Of a DNA stretch of 64,000 nt, positions 45,402 through 57,618 are shown piece by piece. Made by a program: the position numbers and the translations under genes. Numbering within the stretch: position 1 is the stretch's first letter; each line of letters begins with the position of its first letter. Source of the DNA: Gigaspora margarita (taxonomy: Eukaryota; Glomeromycota; Glomeromycetes; Diversisporales; Gigasporaceae); contig WTPW01001158.1 in assembly GCA_009809945.1 (NCBI GenBank), forward strand, positions 1-64,000, given 5' to 3'. The notes under the pieces are model-generated. The model had not been told where the DNA came from. It searched no databases and saw only the letters and a list, made by a program, of their open reading frames with translations.

Positions 45402-46599
45402 ACAATGAATGATGTGGCAGAGGTTTTCTGGAATATTCTTAGAAATTTCTATCATTTTTAAATTAGGCGTAATAGTTTGGTACAGTTTTCTCTGCTTTAG
45501 ATTACATATAATACTGTGGCAGAGTTACAATATATTATTATATAATTTTTTACTTCACGTATATGCATTGGCATTTGCGTTTGTCATAGATTTGTTTTTC
45601 TTTCCTTTGTTTTTCTCATCTTTCTTCATTTTTCTTTATCTGTTTTTGGTCTTCATGTAGGTTTTGTAGTATTACCCCTTTTTTTACTTTCCTTTTAAAC
45701 TTCTTGTTTGTATCTTTTTTTCTTTTTGTTTGGATCAAAATCTTTTCACTATTGAAGCTAGGTGAGGAGAATTTAAAGGAATCAACAATCTTGATAAGGT
45801 TGGTAGCAGCCATTCAGTGATCATAGGGTGCACGTACAGAGAGGTGCATGACCTCATATGAGAAAATTTGCTATTGTGACAGATCGTACTTAGCGGACTT
45901 CGGATAGCATGAGTAAGTTTTTATTAAAGAAAGAAGGGGTTTGGTAGCAGCTGTTGTAAACTAAAATAAGTGTAAAATTACACATCCCTCTTAGATAAAT
46001 AAAAGCAGGATTGTCAAAAGTTAAAAAAAAAATAATAATAAATAAATTGCAAATCCTTGTGAAACCTGTAAAAAAGCATGATTATGCAAATATGTATATC
46101 ATTTATTTATTTTTAAAATTTTGAAAATTTGCGAAACAATGCGAAAACATTACATAATATGCAAAATATTACTTTCTGTGATACCCTTTTTTTATTTGAT
46201 CTATTTCGCAATATTTTGCAATATATTTTGAAATATTTCAAAATAATTTCCATAATATAACTGTAATATAACATAATTATATTATGTAATATGCTGCATC
46301 AATATAAGATTTTCATCATATTACAGGCCATAATATCTTATATAAGATTACATATATAAATTCACTAATGTAGTATTATCTTTATCTTCTATTAGGATAT
46401 TTTTGCAAAAACTAATTTCTTCATTATTGTCTTCATTTCATTATTTTTTTTTCTTGTTAACAACCTGGTACTACCTTTATTAAATCCTTAAATTTAAGTA
46501 CAATTACAGAAATAATGACCTAATTACTATGGATAGGTTATCAACTTGACAACTTATTGAGTACCCAAGTAGTATTGTTTTACTGAGCTTTATTTCTCC
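45402..46599. other. intergenic, possible retrocopy 3' part
   Basis: T-rich 45595-45760; A-rich tail-like tract at 46022-46045; AT palindromic block 46195-46330. No gene recognised. Confidence 0.45.
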
Positions 46600-46976
46600 T
46601 AGCAAGCCTGCTAGCACTGCTCCAATTAGCCACCTGTTGGTACAGATTGCAGTCCGAACATGCCACCATGTGTTTTTGAAGTATTCTTTTAGACTTTAGT
46701 ATCTCAATATATCACATAACTTCATTATTCAAATTGTAGTTCTAACTCAAGAATGAACTAGAGGTTTTGATTACAACTACTATAGCACCACAACAGAAGG
46801 TCCGTCATTTGACATTCCAGGTCCCTGTCTCCACAGTGTTTGAGTTCCCTTTCTTATTTGGTAGAACCCATATCATAGACTTTTAAGTTTTTGCTACTAC
46901 TGGAAATTGAACTAGCAACCTTCTGACTTGCATTCTCAGAGCATAACCACTTTGTTATCAACTCAGAGGACTCTTT
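46600..46976 (-). repeat. tRNA-derived SINE-like element, copy 3
   Basis: Minus strand from 46976: cctctgagttgataacaaag, tggttatgctctgag, then 'aaggttgctagttcaat' and 'ttccagtagtag'. Cloverleaf-like order with A-box-like and B-box-like (GGTTGCTAGTTCAATTTCC) parts. The body continues leftwards, less A/T-rich, to about 46600. Confidence 0.6.
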
Positions 46977-48396
46977 ATTTTTATTATTAAAGTCATTTGA
47001 ATTCAAAATTTCTATATAATATATTTTTATCAATTATTGTTTCTTCTAACTTTTTATTATTGAAAGATTATAGTGATTATGATTTATCATTTATATATAA
47101 TTAATCAAACAGCAATATTATAGTATGCAAATATTTTAATGCATTAAGGAATATACAGTATATACAAGGAGTTAAAAACAAGATTGAGGTTTTTTAAAAG
47201 TTTATTATTAAAATAATATAATTTTTTAAAGATGTATATATTTGAACTAGAACATTAGACTTGCACAATTTTAGAGATTTCTTATTATCCAAACATTAAA
47301 AAATCACTTGAAATTATATAAGTCTGAACACTCTAATTAACTATTTTTAAAAAGATTTTTTTTAAAATCACTAGCAGTAATAATTACTATTTATACAATC
47401 TGGTTATAAATAGATAAGTTATTTTTTTGTTTATTTTTTTTATTTATTTTTTTTAATTAGTATATAGAACTAACATTACTAATATTTATATTTGATCTTT
47501 TTTTAGATAATATATTTGTTATTGGTTTCATCTATTTTGGTAGGGTTTTATTGCAGGCATGTTTTCAGAGTTTTTTTTTATTGTTGATCTTATCTAGTTT
47601 GGAGTCTTTTTTGCTATTAGTGCATTTCCAAGAACTTTATTATCAGTAGTATTGTCTTTTTTGATATTCTTTTATTGTTAGCATATTACTGTCATTAGTA
47701 TAATTCTATTAGAAATCTCTTTTGTTTCTGGTGCATTACTTGGGTATTGAATTTCTCAATTGTATAGCAAATTATAGCTTCTATTTTTTTGTTTTAGTGT
47801 TGTATTCATGTTGTACTAACTCTTTTCAGGTTCAGAAAAGTCATCCATTGCATCTTGCTTTTTTGGTGCATTACTAAATATGTTTATCATTAGTACTAAG
47901 TTTGTGTGATACTATATTTGGTGCATTTTTGTTATTTTGTTCATTATGCCATGCATTAGGTTTTCATGTTGGTCTTGATTTTCATGATATTATTGGGATT
48001 TAGTAGTTAAAAAATTTAGCTATAGGGTTAGAGTCAGGGTTAGATTACATTTAGATATTTAAGTAAAAGAAACATTGTTGCTTGATTTTCTAAAATTTAG
48101 TTCTCTATAGCTAATTTTTCTGATACTATATCCCTAATAGAATGTTTTATTTTCTGTATATTTCTTGGCAAAACATATCTCTAATATGACATGTTTTAGA
48201 CATTGCCTTTTCTTGGCAAGACATATTTTTGAAAAGATGTTTTAATAATATGAAATATTACAGAAAGAATATTTTTTTGACATGACATATTTTTGATATT
48301 TCTTTCTAACAAGATCTTCTCTAATTAGAAATTTCATTTAAAAATAATCATTATATTCAATACAAAAAAAAATAAATGAGCAAGTTAGTACTAATT
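46977..48396. other. intergenic, no gene
   Basis: A/T-rich, T-rich on the plus strand from 47400. Repeated 'ttcttggcaa.acatat' motif (48160-48240). No gene. Confidence 0.5.
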
Positions 48397-48834
48397 GTCA
48401 TGGCTAAAGCTAAAATTTTAATATTTTAAGAAAAAACTTATTTGTAATAGCCTGTTACATGCTTATTTGTAACAGCCCATAAGGCCATATTAATATTAAA
48501 GTAGAGTTAGGTTAGAGTTAGAATCAAAATTAATACAGAATTGCGAGGGGATCATTTTTTGTTAGAAGTGCAATAGGTGTTGTCTTAGTAAAATTTTAAG
48601 TTAGAAATAAAGGCCATTACAAATAAGCGTGTAACAGGCTGTTACCAATAACATTATCCATATTTTAATATGAAAATTTCAAAATTTTTAGGGCCTTTTG
48701 TTGAAGTTTTATTTTAGGGCTAGGTTAGAGTTTAGTTAGTTTTAATAATAAAAGAGTATAAATGAATTTTGTAGAGTTCATATTTTAAATCAAGGCCCTA
48801 ATTTTCAGCTTCAGTCATTTCCAGCTTCAGCCAT
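48397..48834. mobile_element. hAT-type MITE (CAGCTAATG family), with nested MITE
   Basis: Left GTCATGGCTAAAGCT; right ...ttccagcttcagccat. The right half (gggctaggttagagtt, taataataaaagagtataa) matches 40806-41865 and 57081-57306. TSD unclear. Nested element at 48438-48650. Confidence 0.7.
48438..48650. mobile_element. 213-bp MITE, ~40-bp TIRs GTAAYAGCCTGTTACA
   Basis: Left TTATTTGTAATAGCCTGTTA and, inverted, TTATTGGTAACAGCCTGTTA, continuing CAYGCTTATTTGTAA. Interior 'gcgaggggatcattttttgtt' and 'cttagtaaaatttt' blocks are shared with the 9-bp-TSD element at 61421-61746, although the TIRs differ. Confidence 0.8.
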
Positions 48835-49439
48835 AAAACTTATTTATATACCATAGATTATAATGTGAATTAGAAAATTAAATCAATAGCTTATTTTGTC
48901 ATATTGAATTTATGCAAATAAAAAGTAAACAAAAAACTGTCAGTAAAATGGGTTGTCAGAAAAAGTGCATTCAATAAAACTTAGTGTTAGAAAAAAGTCA
49001 AATTTGAACTATGTTATGTAGAGAAATATTTTGTCAAAAATATGAGATGTCAGTAATAGAAGCTGTAGAAAACATGGTATGTTGAGGAAATATTCTGTCT
49101 ACAAAAAGTGTGTAGATGAAATATTCTGTCAGGAATATAGTGTAGAGAAAATTAGCAGGTAGGGAACTAGCTTTCATGAAATCATACTGTAATCAAAAGG
49201 AGGGGAGCAGAGGCAATAGCTATAGCGAGCAACTTTAGGGTGAATGATGCATTATGCAAACTAGTGATCATCACTGCTGGTCATGGTTAGTAAAATTCTT
49301 TTAAGAAATTGACTGATTTCTGACCCAAAGTATAAAGCTAATGTGGATACACATTCGATTTGGATAAGCCCCAATAAAAAATGCAAATTTTCTATACATA
49401 TAATCATTCATAATAATAAGTAGAATGTGGATTTTGTGC
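48835..49439. other. intergenic, no gene
   Basis: 'gaaatattctgtc' and 'gtgtagagaaa' motifs repeat a few times (49020-49155). No gene. Confidence 0.5.
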
Positions 49440-49600
49440 ACCCAGAAGCTCCTATTCTAGATGGTGTACCAAGGACTACAGGTGGTATACCCAACCAATT
49501 GACGAGAAACAGTTACTGGAACACAGGTCTATTTTTCAAAATGTTGCCAGTAGGATTTGAACCCTAGACCTGCTACTTAGGGTGACAACTTAGCTAAAGC
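49440..49600 (-). repeat. tRNA-derived SINE-like element, copy 2
   Basis: Minus strand: 'tagctaagttgtcaccctaag', then 'tagcaggtctaggg', 'ttcaaatcctactggca', then a body toward 49440. Head shared with 35640-35757. Confidence 0.65.
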
Positions 49601-49635
49601 ATATTTAGGATATATGAAATTTGGGCTTTATCATT

Positions 49636-49828
49636 AATGGGCTTGGTGCTGCAAAAAAGTGGTAGATTGACAATTTTTCAAAAATAATTTTTTTTATACA
49701 GGTCAATTTAAAATAAAATCTGGAACATTTTTAACTTAAAACACAAAGGTAGTTATATTAATAAAATTTTGTAGTATAGCTCTTTAAAGTTTGTATTTTC
49801 TTATAATTTATTATACACCAAGCCTATA
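49636..49828. mobile_element. deleted MITE related to 5356-5615
   Basis: Ends AATGGGCTTGGTGC and, inverted, ATATAGGCTTGGTG. Interior 'gtagtatag..tttaaagtttg' and 'attttcttataat.tattat' matches 5490-5535. Confidence 0.75.
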
Positions 49829-50804
49829 TGATTCCTCAATCTTGCGCATTAAAGCGCATACATGCATATGTTTTTGGAATCATGAGCATTTTATCCCATC
49901 CAAATTTTATATAGGAAAATTAAGTATAAATAATTTAGGGCAGAGAGCATATTGTCGTGCGGAATTAAGGAATATGGAAGCAAATGTCTCAAAAAATTTT
50001 GAAAAGAAATGAATGAACTTAAAAGAAGAACCAGATCGGGGTAAAAATTTGAGCAATTATTCGATATTTTCTAAAATGAAAATATGAATTCCAAAAATTA
50101 TAATTATATCATGCGATATCATGCGCATTTATATAGCATGAACATTAATGAGCATTCATGCGCATGTCATTATAAAATGCGCATTTTTCCCATCACGAAT
50201 CATTATACATATCTTTGATAAAAAAATAATACTTTGAGTAATTATGCATATTGATCATTATATTGATGCAACGTTTTGGGGTAGGTAATCATCATTTTGG
50301 GTTAGCTTTGGTATTCGTTGGGAAAGAAAATTCGAAATATAATACAAAACTTTTTGTATATCGTAAGATATTGGCTGAAAAAATTTATTTAAATAAATTT
50401 GAATAATATCGATGCAGTTTTATGCAAGTTTCTATTTAATCACTATAGGTTCGGTCTACAAATACTTTATTGAACTATATAATCATTAAACCATGTGTTA
50501 CTTCATTTAAAGCCAAAGTTGTTCTTATTAAGATCTAGAGAAGTTAAAGCGTTGCTTTTGCATTATTGTCTTTGAAATTAAGACATAACAATTTTAAAAC
50601 CTATGTATGAATTTTTTTTGATAATAATATCCGCGCAATATAAAATAATATAATATTTGATGCACATTGATTGGTTACATATTGATAATATGATCTATCG
50701 ACTTGACTAAGTCGACCTTTAAAAAATCAGTCAACTTAGTCTACTAAGTCGATTTTATTGACTATGACTAAATCGACTACAATCACTATCTGGGCTTTTC
50801 CGCC
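49829..50804. other. intergenic, no gene
   Basis: 'gcgcat' and 'catgcgcat' motifs cluster at 49845-50195, and 'taagtcgac' (or its inverse) occurs six times at 50695-50775. Short repeats but no gene. Confidence 0.5.
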
Positions 50805-51335
50805 TACGTATGTACGGTGCAAGAAATCTAAAAACAACAATTATCCCTTATAGGAACAAAATATATTCAATGAAATTAAATACTTAAATTTATTGAAGTC
50901 GATAATTTATTTATAATGTGTAATTTGATTATAGGTTTCAGATTATGCCACATTAAAATTTATATTTCCTAATGTATCGACTTCAAGAAAGTATTTACAT
51001 GTACATTTTATTGTTGTTGATGATTTAGGATTTCGATGCATGTATTTCCTCTATAAGGATAATTGTGGTTTTTAGATTTCTTTTGCCTGTGCAAAAAATC
51101 TAAAAACCACAATGATACCTAATGAAGAAAAACGCATGCATTGAATCCTAAAATTGTTAACAACAATAAATGTGTATATAAATACTTAATTGAAGTCGAT
51201 AATTTAAGATGAATTTTAATTTAAAATTAAATTAATCGCTTCAATAAATTTAAGTATTCATTTCATTGATTATATTTTGTCTCTATAAGGTGTAATTATG
51301 GTTTTTAGATTTCTTGCACCGTACATACGTACGTA
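50805..51335. mobile_element. double-hairpin (palindrome of palindromes) element
   Basis: Four related arms. 'gtgcaagaaatctaaaaac' starts at 50818; its inverse lies near 51068-51084; a second outward copy starts near 51090 (gtgcaaaaaatctaaaaacc); and its inverse lies at 51300-51322, ending GCACCGTACATACG. Each half folds on itself, and the halves also pair around about 51090. 'gaagtcgataattta' is repeated internally. No ORF. Confidence 0.85.
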
Positions 51336-51417
51336 CGTACAATTATGCGGGTCGAATTTTCCTAATTTGAACATGGGGCTTTTCTACCTATATGTGGATG
51401 GTGCTTCTCGCGTGTGC

Positions 51418-51700
51418 TTATTTGTGCGAGTGATACGAATCCAAAAAGGAGAAATTATTCAATCAGAGAATGATTATCCCAGATCAAGAAAAACAACCCT
51501 CCCTCGAAAAAAGAGAAAATACAAGAAATGAGTGTTTAAACATGTCTTGGGGCACTAATTGAAAATAATGGGAATGAATATACTGATTATTTATTTCTAT
51601 AATCTCTAACCTTAACGCCCTAACCCTAAATTTTTAATTTCACGGACTAAGTTTATTTTAGTTGAATTCCTATTTTGGGTTTGTATCACTCGCAAAATAA
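51418..51700. mobile_element. MITE, TTATTTGTGC ends, copy B
   Basis: TTATTTGTGCGAGTGATACG and, inverted, TTATTTTGCGAGTGATACAA; related to 29901-30359. Ends 182 bp before the acyltransferase ATG. Open frame 51298-51531 overlaps and is spurious. Confidence 0.8.
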
Positions 51701-51881
51701 GTATTCCGGATGTAATTTATTCGGGTATGTTTATATCCGAATTTAAATGGATTAATCCGGATTCATGTTTTTTTTTTAAATTCTACTTGTATCCGAATTA
51801 AAAAATTCTTGAGATTCTAACTCTGTACTTATAGTACCCCGAAATTTTACATTCAATTTGATTTTTGTTTGTCATTTCAAT

Positions 51882-53272
51882 ATGCCTGTTGTAATTAAGG
51901 AGACCCTTTACGTTAAGCCATCCAGGTCAACGAAACATGATCAAATTTCGCTTTCTATTTGTGATATTTTCGCTGAACAGTATTATCACGGGTTCATTTA
52001 TTTCTTTAAAAATAATTTAAAGAAAGATAATTTTATGAATATTCAAAATCTTTTAGCATCACTTGAAGATGTGCTAAACGATTATTATCCTCTAGCTGGT
52101 ACACTTAAAAATTCGTCCAATGGTAGAACTATCATCAACTGTAATGATCGTGGAGTTCAATTTATCATTGCTGAATGTTCTGACATTACAATCTATCAAC
52201 TTGAAGAGAAGGACTGGGAACATGCGGTTACTCCTCACGGATTAAGGCCACTAGCAATAATACCTAATAATATTGATCCAATTCTATTTATAATACAATA
52301 TACTACTTTTGCTGATGGATCCGTAGCCTTTAGTTTTGCTATTCATCATCAAATTATGGATGGTTTTGGTCTTTTTACTTTTATTGAGAATTGGGGACGA
52401 AGAGCTCGTTTAGAACCGATTGACCCACCTATCCATGATCGAAGTTTGTTAAAAGCAAGGGATAACCCTCCGACATATGTTCCCTTCGAATATTTTGTAA
52501 GGAAACAGATTGAAAGCAATTTTTCAAACGCACAAATGTCTCCTGTAACTACACCTGTAACTACCAAAATTTTTCGCTTTAATCATGATGATCTTAAGAG
52601 GTTACGTGATTATTATTCTGTTGGTATTCCTAATGGAAGTTGGATTTCAACAAATGATGCACTTGTAGCACACATTTGGAGGACAGTCATTAGAGCTCGA
52701 AATATTGATTTAAATACTGAAGTATTTTGTAGTTTTTCTCTTGATGGACGTAATAGATTAAATCCACCTATTGCAAAAAGCTATTATGGAAATGTTAATT
52801 TGTAAATAGATTTAATCCTTTTATTTTATTTATTATTTTTCTTTTTTTACGCTTAAACCTAACTTTAATACTTTTTCCTTTTATTTCTATTTAGTAGAGT
52901 ATGTGAAAAAATGCTTGTCTCTCAATTGATTAACGGCTCGCCATCTTCAGTAGCACTTCAAATTCGAAAGGCCGTTACAGATATGAATGATAGTCGTATT
53001 CGATCCATAATTGATTGGCTTGAACAATAACATTCAGGATTATGTACAACGATATTTTAGGATCTAATTGGTCAAAATTTCAAAAGCATAATTTAATAAA
53101 TTTTGGCGATGGACCTCCGATAAAACAGAGATGTAGACGGGAATTTGCAGCGGATGGAGTATATATAATACTTGGTACAGAGGATGGAATAGAAGTTTAC
53201 TTAAGTTTGCAAACTGAAAAATTGGAAATCTTGGAGCGGGATCCTGAATTTAAAAAATTTATTGTTAAATAA
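51882..53272 (+). CDS. BAHD-type acyltransferase, two exons, apparent frameshift
   Basis: Exon 1 51882-52801, intron 52802-52894 (GTAAAT...TTTAG), exon 2 from 52895. Start is the ATG of MPVVIKETLYVKPS. Features of the BAHD/hydroxycinnamoyl-transferase family: YYPLAG (residues 69-73 region), catalytic HHxxxD as HHQIMD (155-160), and near the C-terminus NFGDGPPIKQR (53098-53130), which stands where DFGWG normally is. Such enzymes transfer acyl groups from CoA thioesters to hydroxyl or amine acceptors; the substrate is unknown. In exon 2 the frame LVSQLINGSPSSV...IDWLEQ meets TAA at about 53027-53029, while the C-terminal part MYNDILGSNWSKFQ..EFKKFIVK-stop continues in another frame. Adding one base at about 53027 would be expected to bridge them, so there is a one-base loss (recent pseudogene) or a sequence error. 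The central DFGWG tryptophan is replaced (FGDG). Confidence 0.8.
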
Positions 53273-54139
53273 ATTAGCTTAGAATAACTACATAAAGGTT
53301 TTCTGCTCACTGATCGACTTTACAATTTTTTTTATTAATTTTTTTTTTATAAAAACAACTTCATGTTAATGTTCTGCGTCATTTTATAATTTATATCAAT
53401 TATTATTAATTGATTGATTACACATAGTTAAATTGAAATTTTAATATTTTGTCAATATTATAAAATTATCTAATATACATTAACCTGGCCCGATTAAATT
53501 AATTATTACATTATCTCAAATCCTGCGGACAAATTTCTTTATGAACAAATGCAAAATATTACATATATAAAATATTAAATGAATATGTATGTGTAAGTTA
53601 CATGGATTCATATCTAAACCACGTGGTCGAAAGCCAAATGATTTACAATAATTAACTAACTATAAGATACAAGATATTATGAACAATTCAAAATTTTTTA
53701 TAAATATATATATGTGTATACTATACGTTTTTCCTTTGCTATTGGTCTACGAAGCGTCTTAGTTATACTATTACACCGAGAAAATGGCATGTGCTTACTA
53801 GTATACTTATTCTGCAAGTAATTCGTACGAGTCTAAAATATATGTCACCGTTCCGTGAATTTTCACGTACCAGATACGATCATACGGTGCTTTACTTATA
53901 GATTTTTTCGTTAAATAAACTTGTTTAGAATTAAATTATATATATATATATATAATTAATTAATACTTTTTTTTTTAATATTTTTATTAAAAAAGTTTAT
54001 TAATTTTATGTATTAAAAAATTTTTATTAATTCTTTTATATCAGTTATATAAATATAAAATTCCATTCAAACAAGTTTAATTAGAAAAATTATTTTTGCA
54101 TGAAAAGAATATTACCATGATGACTTTAAAAATAAATGT
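53273..54139. other. intergenic, no gene
   Basis: A/T-rich with a (TA)n microsatellite (53937-53954). No gene. Confidence 0.5.
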
Positions 54140-54537
54140 CAAAAGTTGAGAGCCCATTCTCTAATTTTTCATAATTCATCGATGCATTCGTTTCAGCATG
54201 CTTGAGATTGATCCATTCTATAACTTTCTCTTCTAAATGATATAGATCAAGAACCTTTATAATCAATCGCGTTTTGGAATTTCCTTATTTATTCCACATT
54301 CTTATAAAATGAATTTTTCGTCTTCGTCAAGAAATGAAAATAATTAGAAATGAATAAAAACCTTCGATTAAATGAAAATGGATTTTGCAAAAGAATAGAA
54401 ATTGATATTTTGCACCAATGTCAGTTCACAAGTGTGCATGAGAATAAGGAATAAATTTCATTATCAAAATTATTAAGAATATCTCCATTAATTCGAACAT
54501 ATCGCCTATAAATATTTTTGATGCCATAGTTCAGTAG
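54140..54537 (-). pseudogene. F-box pseudogene, copy 5 (5' fragment)
   Basis: Minus strand from ATG complementary to 54535-54537 (MASKIFIGDMFELMEI..), carrying the F-box portion and about 130 codons in total before similarity stops at 54140. Small indels disrupt the frame (for example at LMEI and in the FDYA region, and 'gaataaataag' without insertion). It shares its upstream flank with copy 3 and lacks the 980-bp insertion found there, giving the empty site. Confidence 0.85.
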
Positions 54538-55336
54538 TTTCGCGAGAAAGGAATTTTAGGAAATATTTCGTAACATAACCCATAAATAGTAAGGCCGTCA
54601 GATGAGTATGACGCGTAAACTTTATGTAGGTCAGTCATTGCTGATTGTAGCAATATAGTGATCTGAAAAAATCGTAAATAACACAAAAATAAAAAATTTC
54701 AACGTAAAATTTCAATTATATATTTTTAATGCGAAATGTCAACCACATGTGCATTTTTTTTTAGAAACAATTTATTAAATAAATAAAAGCCTGCACTATG
54801 CTACAATATTTTAAGGATTACACTCTTTTGATTTAACAGAATTGCGAATAATTGTATTTATGGTTTAATAAAGTAGTGGTGTATGCTACAAAAATAACAT
54901 TTGCGTATATAAAACTATCATTCGATACTCATAATATATCTATTATACATAAAATAATATTGCCATCTATTAAATTATTATATGATCCCATGAAAATTCG
55001 ACAGAAGTTTATTTGTTGGTATAATAAATATATCAATGCAACAAAGAATTTAGAAGCACTTTAACAAGGCTCGAAATTTTTTGAGGTTATACTGCTCTAA
55101 AAAAAATCTATTTTTACCAATCGCATATATTTTACTCGATGAAAATCAAGATTTTTACACAAACGAAGATATTACTAAATGAAAATCAAGATTTTTACAA
55201 AATCGAAGATATTACTTAATGAAAACCAAGATCTTCACGAGATTATATTTTCGATTGCTCTGCACAAAAAAAAAACAAGATCTTTATATGATTACATATG
55301 TTTGATTGAATTATTTATTTATTTTGATATAATTAA

Positions 55337-56174
55337 TAGATAGGATTTAGGCCTAAAGACTACCAGTAGTACAGTTAGAAGAATAGGTTAAAAATCTAGA
55401 AAAATATATATAAATATAATTTTTGTATACAAAAATCTGATTAATACTGTAGTTTAGTTTGGCAGAATTTTTTTTAATATTAATAATAAACTTGTTTAAA
55501 AAAAAATTCCTTTGTAACTGCTATTTTTTGTTGCTTCAAATGTACTATGTGTAGTACACTATAAATACTAAATTTTTTATAAATTTTTTTAATAGAATTA
55601 GTAAATTTAAATTTAAATTATATAAAAAATGTTTATAGCTTACTACATTAAAAGTTTTATTATTAGTTATATTATAAAAAATATTATTTCTACTATAAAG
55701 GTTTGTAAGCTGTTAGTTGAAAATTATTACTATTTTAGTATTTCATATAGGTTCATTAGTTTTTTAACTATAATTTAAAAAAAATTTTATTAAATAAATT
55801 TTGTTTAAATTTATCAGAAGTTGTTAAAAACAAACTTTTAATTCTAATTTATGAAATTTATCAATATTTAAACTAATATATTAAGAGTAATATAAGTTTA
55901 AAAATTTAAAAAATTAAACGTAATTTTTAATATAAAATTTATAAGTAAAATTTACTAGTAAAATGGCAAAAATAGCCAAGTTTCAAAGGTCTCTAAAAAC
56001 TTTAAAAGACTATTTAAAGTTATGATATTTTTTTTACATAATGCGATTTACCCAAAGTATATTGCAAAAATATTTTAATAGATTTTTTATTATTAAAATT
56101 TGTCAATAATTGGCCTTAAATGGTGTCATCATGTAGTACAAAGTACTACTAGTAGTACGCCTAAATTCTATCCA
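55337..56174. mobile_element. 838-bp element with TTAA target, TRGATAGRATTTAGGC ends
   Basis: TTAA at 55333-55336 and 56175-56178. Ends TAGATAGGATTTAGGC and, inverted, TGGATAGAATTTAGGC, followed by 'taccagtagtac'/'tactactagtagtac' blocks. TTAA is the piggyBac target; no transposase present. Confidence 0.8.
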
Positions 56175-56212
56175 TTAAATAAAGAGCTATGAAATTTAGC
56201 GCATATACGCTG

Positions 56213-56597
56213 CAGGAACACAGAAAAATATTGATATATATAGATCAATATAAATCGATATTTTTAGGCCAAATCATAGGGAAATCGATATTTTTACAAT
56301 TTTTTATACAGTGTAACTACATCACTTCGTGCAAAATTAAAAGTATAATTTGGGCCAGGCAATATGAATTTGGCCAACCAAACTGTCAGCAGGTTTTGGA
56401 GATGTAGACAATCAACCAACAAAATTTCCGTTAACTTCCTGAAAAACATGAACTTAGATACTGATCACATCATTTAATGTTACACCAAATCTTAAATTCT
56501 TATTGGTAAATCATGGGCATATCGATATAAATCGATATTTTTGACCAAATCGATATAAATTTTTGCTAAATCAAATTGATATTTTTCTGGGTCCCTG
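56213..56597. mobile_element. 385-bp hAT MITE, 8-bp TSD
   Basis: TSD ATACGCTG/ATGCGCTG (7 of 8). TIRs CAGGAACACAGAAAAATAT and, inverted, CAGGGACCCAGAAAAATAT. Interior has repeated 'atcgatatttttacc/tatcgatataaa'. The open frame 56189-56407 is spurious. Confidence 0.88.
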
Positions 56598-57080
56598 ATG
56601 CGCTGTAGTGTATCCATGTGATCGGCCAATCAGATTGTAAGATCAGGTGTAATGCAAAATCGAAAAAAATAGCGATGTTTTAAAAAATCGCTTGTAGCTC
56701 ATAATTTTGCTTATGAAACCTCTCTTCACGTTCTAACAAAAAAAATTCCTAACCAATTTTAGGTTAGGATCTTTTGCTAAAGCCCCTACCCAAACCCTAA
56801 CTTGACCCTGACCCTAACCCTAACCTAACAAGCTTTTATTTATTGTTTTGATACACCTGATCTATGAGATGCGTTACAACACTGTTACAATGCACCTGCT
56901 CAAAATAATATATTTCTTAAATAAATATTTTATATAATTATATATTTGATGGAAATAAGTTTACTTTGCAGATTTTTTTTTCTATATATAATTGCACAAA
57001 TTGCTGCGCATTTTTCATTTTTAAATTGCAAATTTCAACTTTTGATCTTTTTTAAGATTAGCCAGTTTGACTAAATAATT

Positions 57081-57306
57081 GTTGCAGCTGATGCTAAAAA
57101 TGGCTGATGCTGAAATTTTGACCTATTTTGATACAAATTTTTTAAAAATTTTTTGGGGTAATTTTGTTGGTTTTTTTTTTAGGGTTGGGTTAGGGTTTAG
57201 GGTTAGAATTGATTATTAAAGAGTATATGTGGATTTTAGCAGGGCATATATTTTTAAATCACGTCCCCAAATTTCAGCATTAGCCATTTTCAGCATTAGC
57301 TACGGC
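57081..57306. mobile_element. 226-bp hAT-type MITE (CAGCTAATG family)
   Basis: AATAATT at 57074-57080 and 57307-57313. Ends GTTGCAGCTGATGCTAAAAA and, inverted, GCCGTAGCTAATGCTGAAAA. Copy A of the segmental duplication (16645) is the empty site. Contains gggttgggttagggtttagg. Confidence 0.88.
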
Positions 57307-57618
57307 AATAATTTTTTGCTTCACCTTCTCTCAATGCTATTTTATGTTCTTTTAATGCTAATAACTGTTTTTGATATTCAAGTTTATTAATTGTTGAGTT
57401 GTTTTTAATGTTCCCTTCTGCTTGAAATTTCAAATGAATAATGAACATTTTGGAATCTTTTTGTTTTTTTTTTAGTTATTGCAATTTTTTATTTTTAATA
57501 GATTTATTTGAGCTTTACTCTAACAATGCATTTGCTAATTTTACCCAGGCCTCACTGATTCTGACCAATCAGAAAATAAGATCAGGTGTAGTATGACAAT
57601 CAAAACAACACATTTATC

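Larger units (their letters stand above)
54140..57618. repeat. segmental duplication, copy B
   Basis: Same orientation as 14330-17237, containing the F-box 5' fragment and about 3 kb of upstream DNA. It has gained three elements (55337-56174, 56213-56597, 57081-57306) and associated sequence that copy A lacks; copy A has gained 14508-15485 and 16857-17137. Confidence 0.85.

Noticed and set aside
50690..50775. CRISPR-like short repeats (taagtcgac)
   Set aside because: Very short, both orientations, no regular spacers, eukaryotic context.
56790..56825. CCCTAA-like repeats, also TTAGGG-like at 57184 and 61543
   Set aside because: Only two or three imperfect units each, lying in or next to small repeat elements; not a telomere or a convincing interstitial telomeric array.
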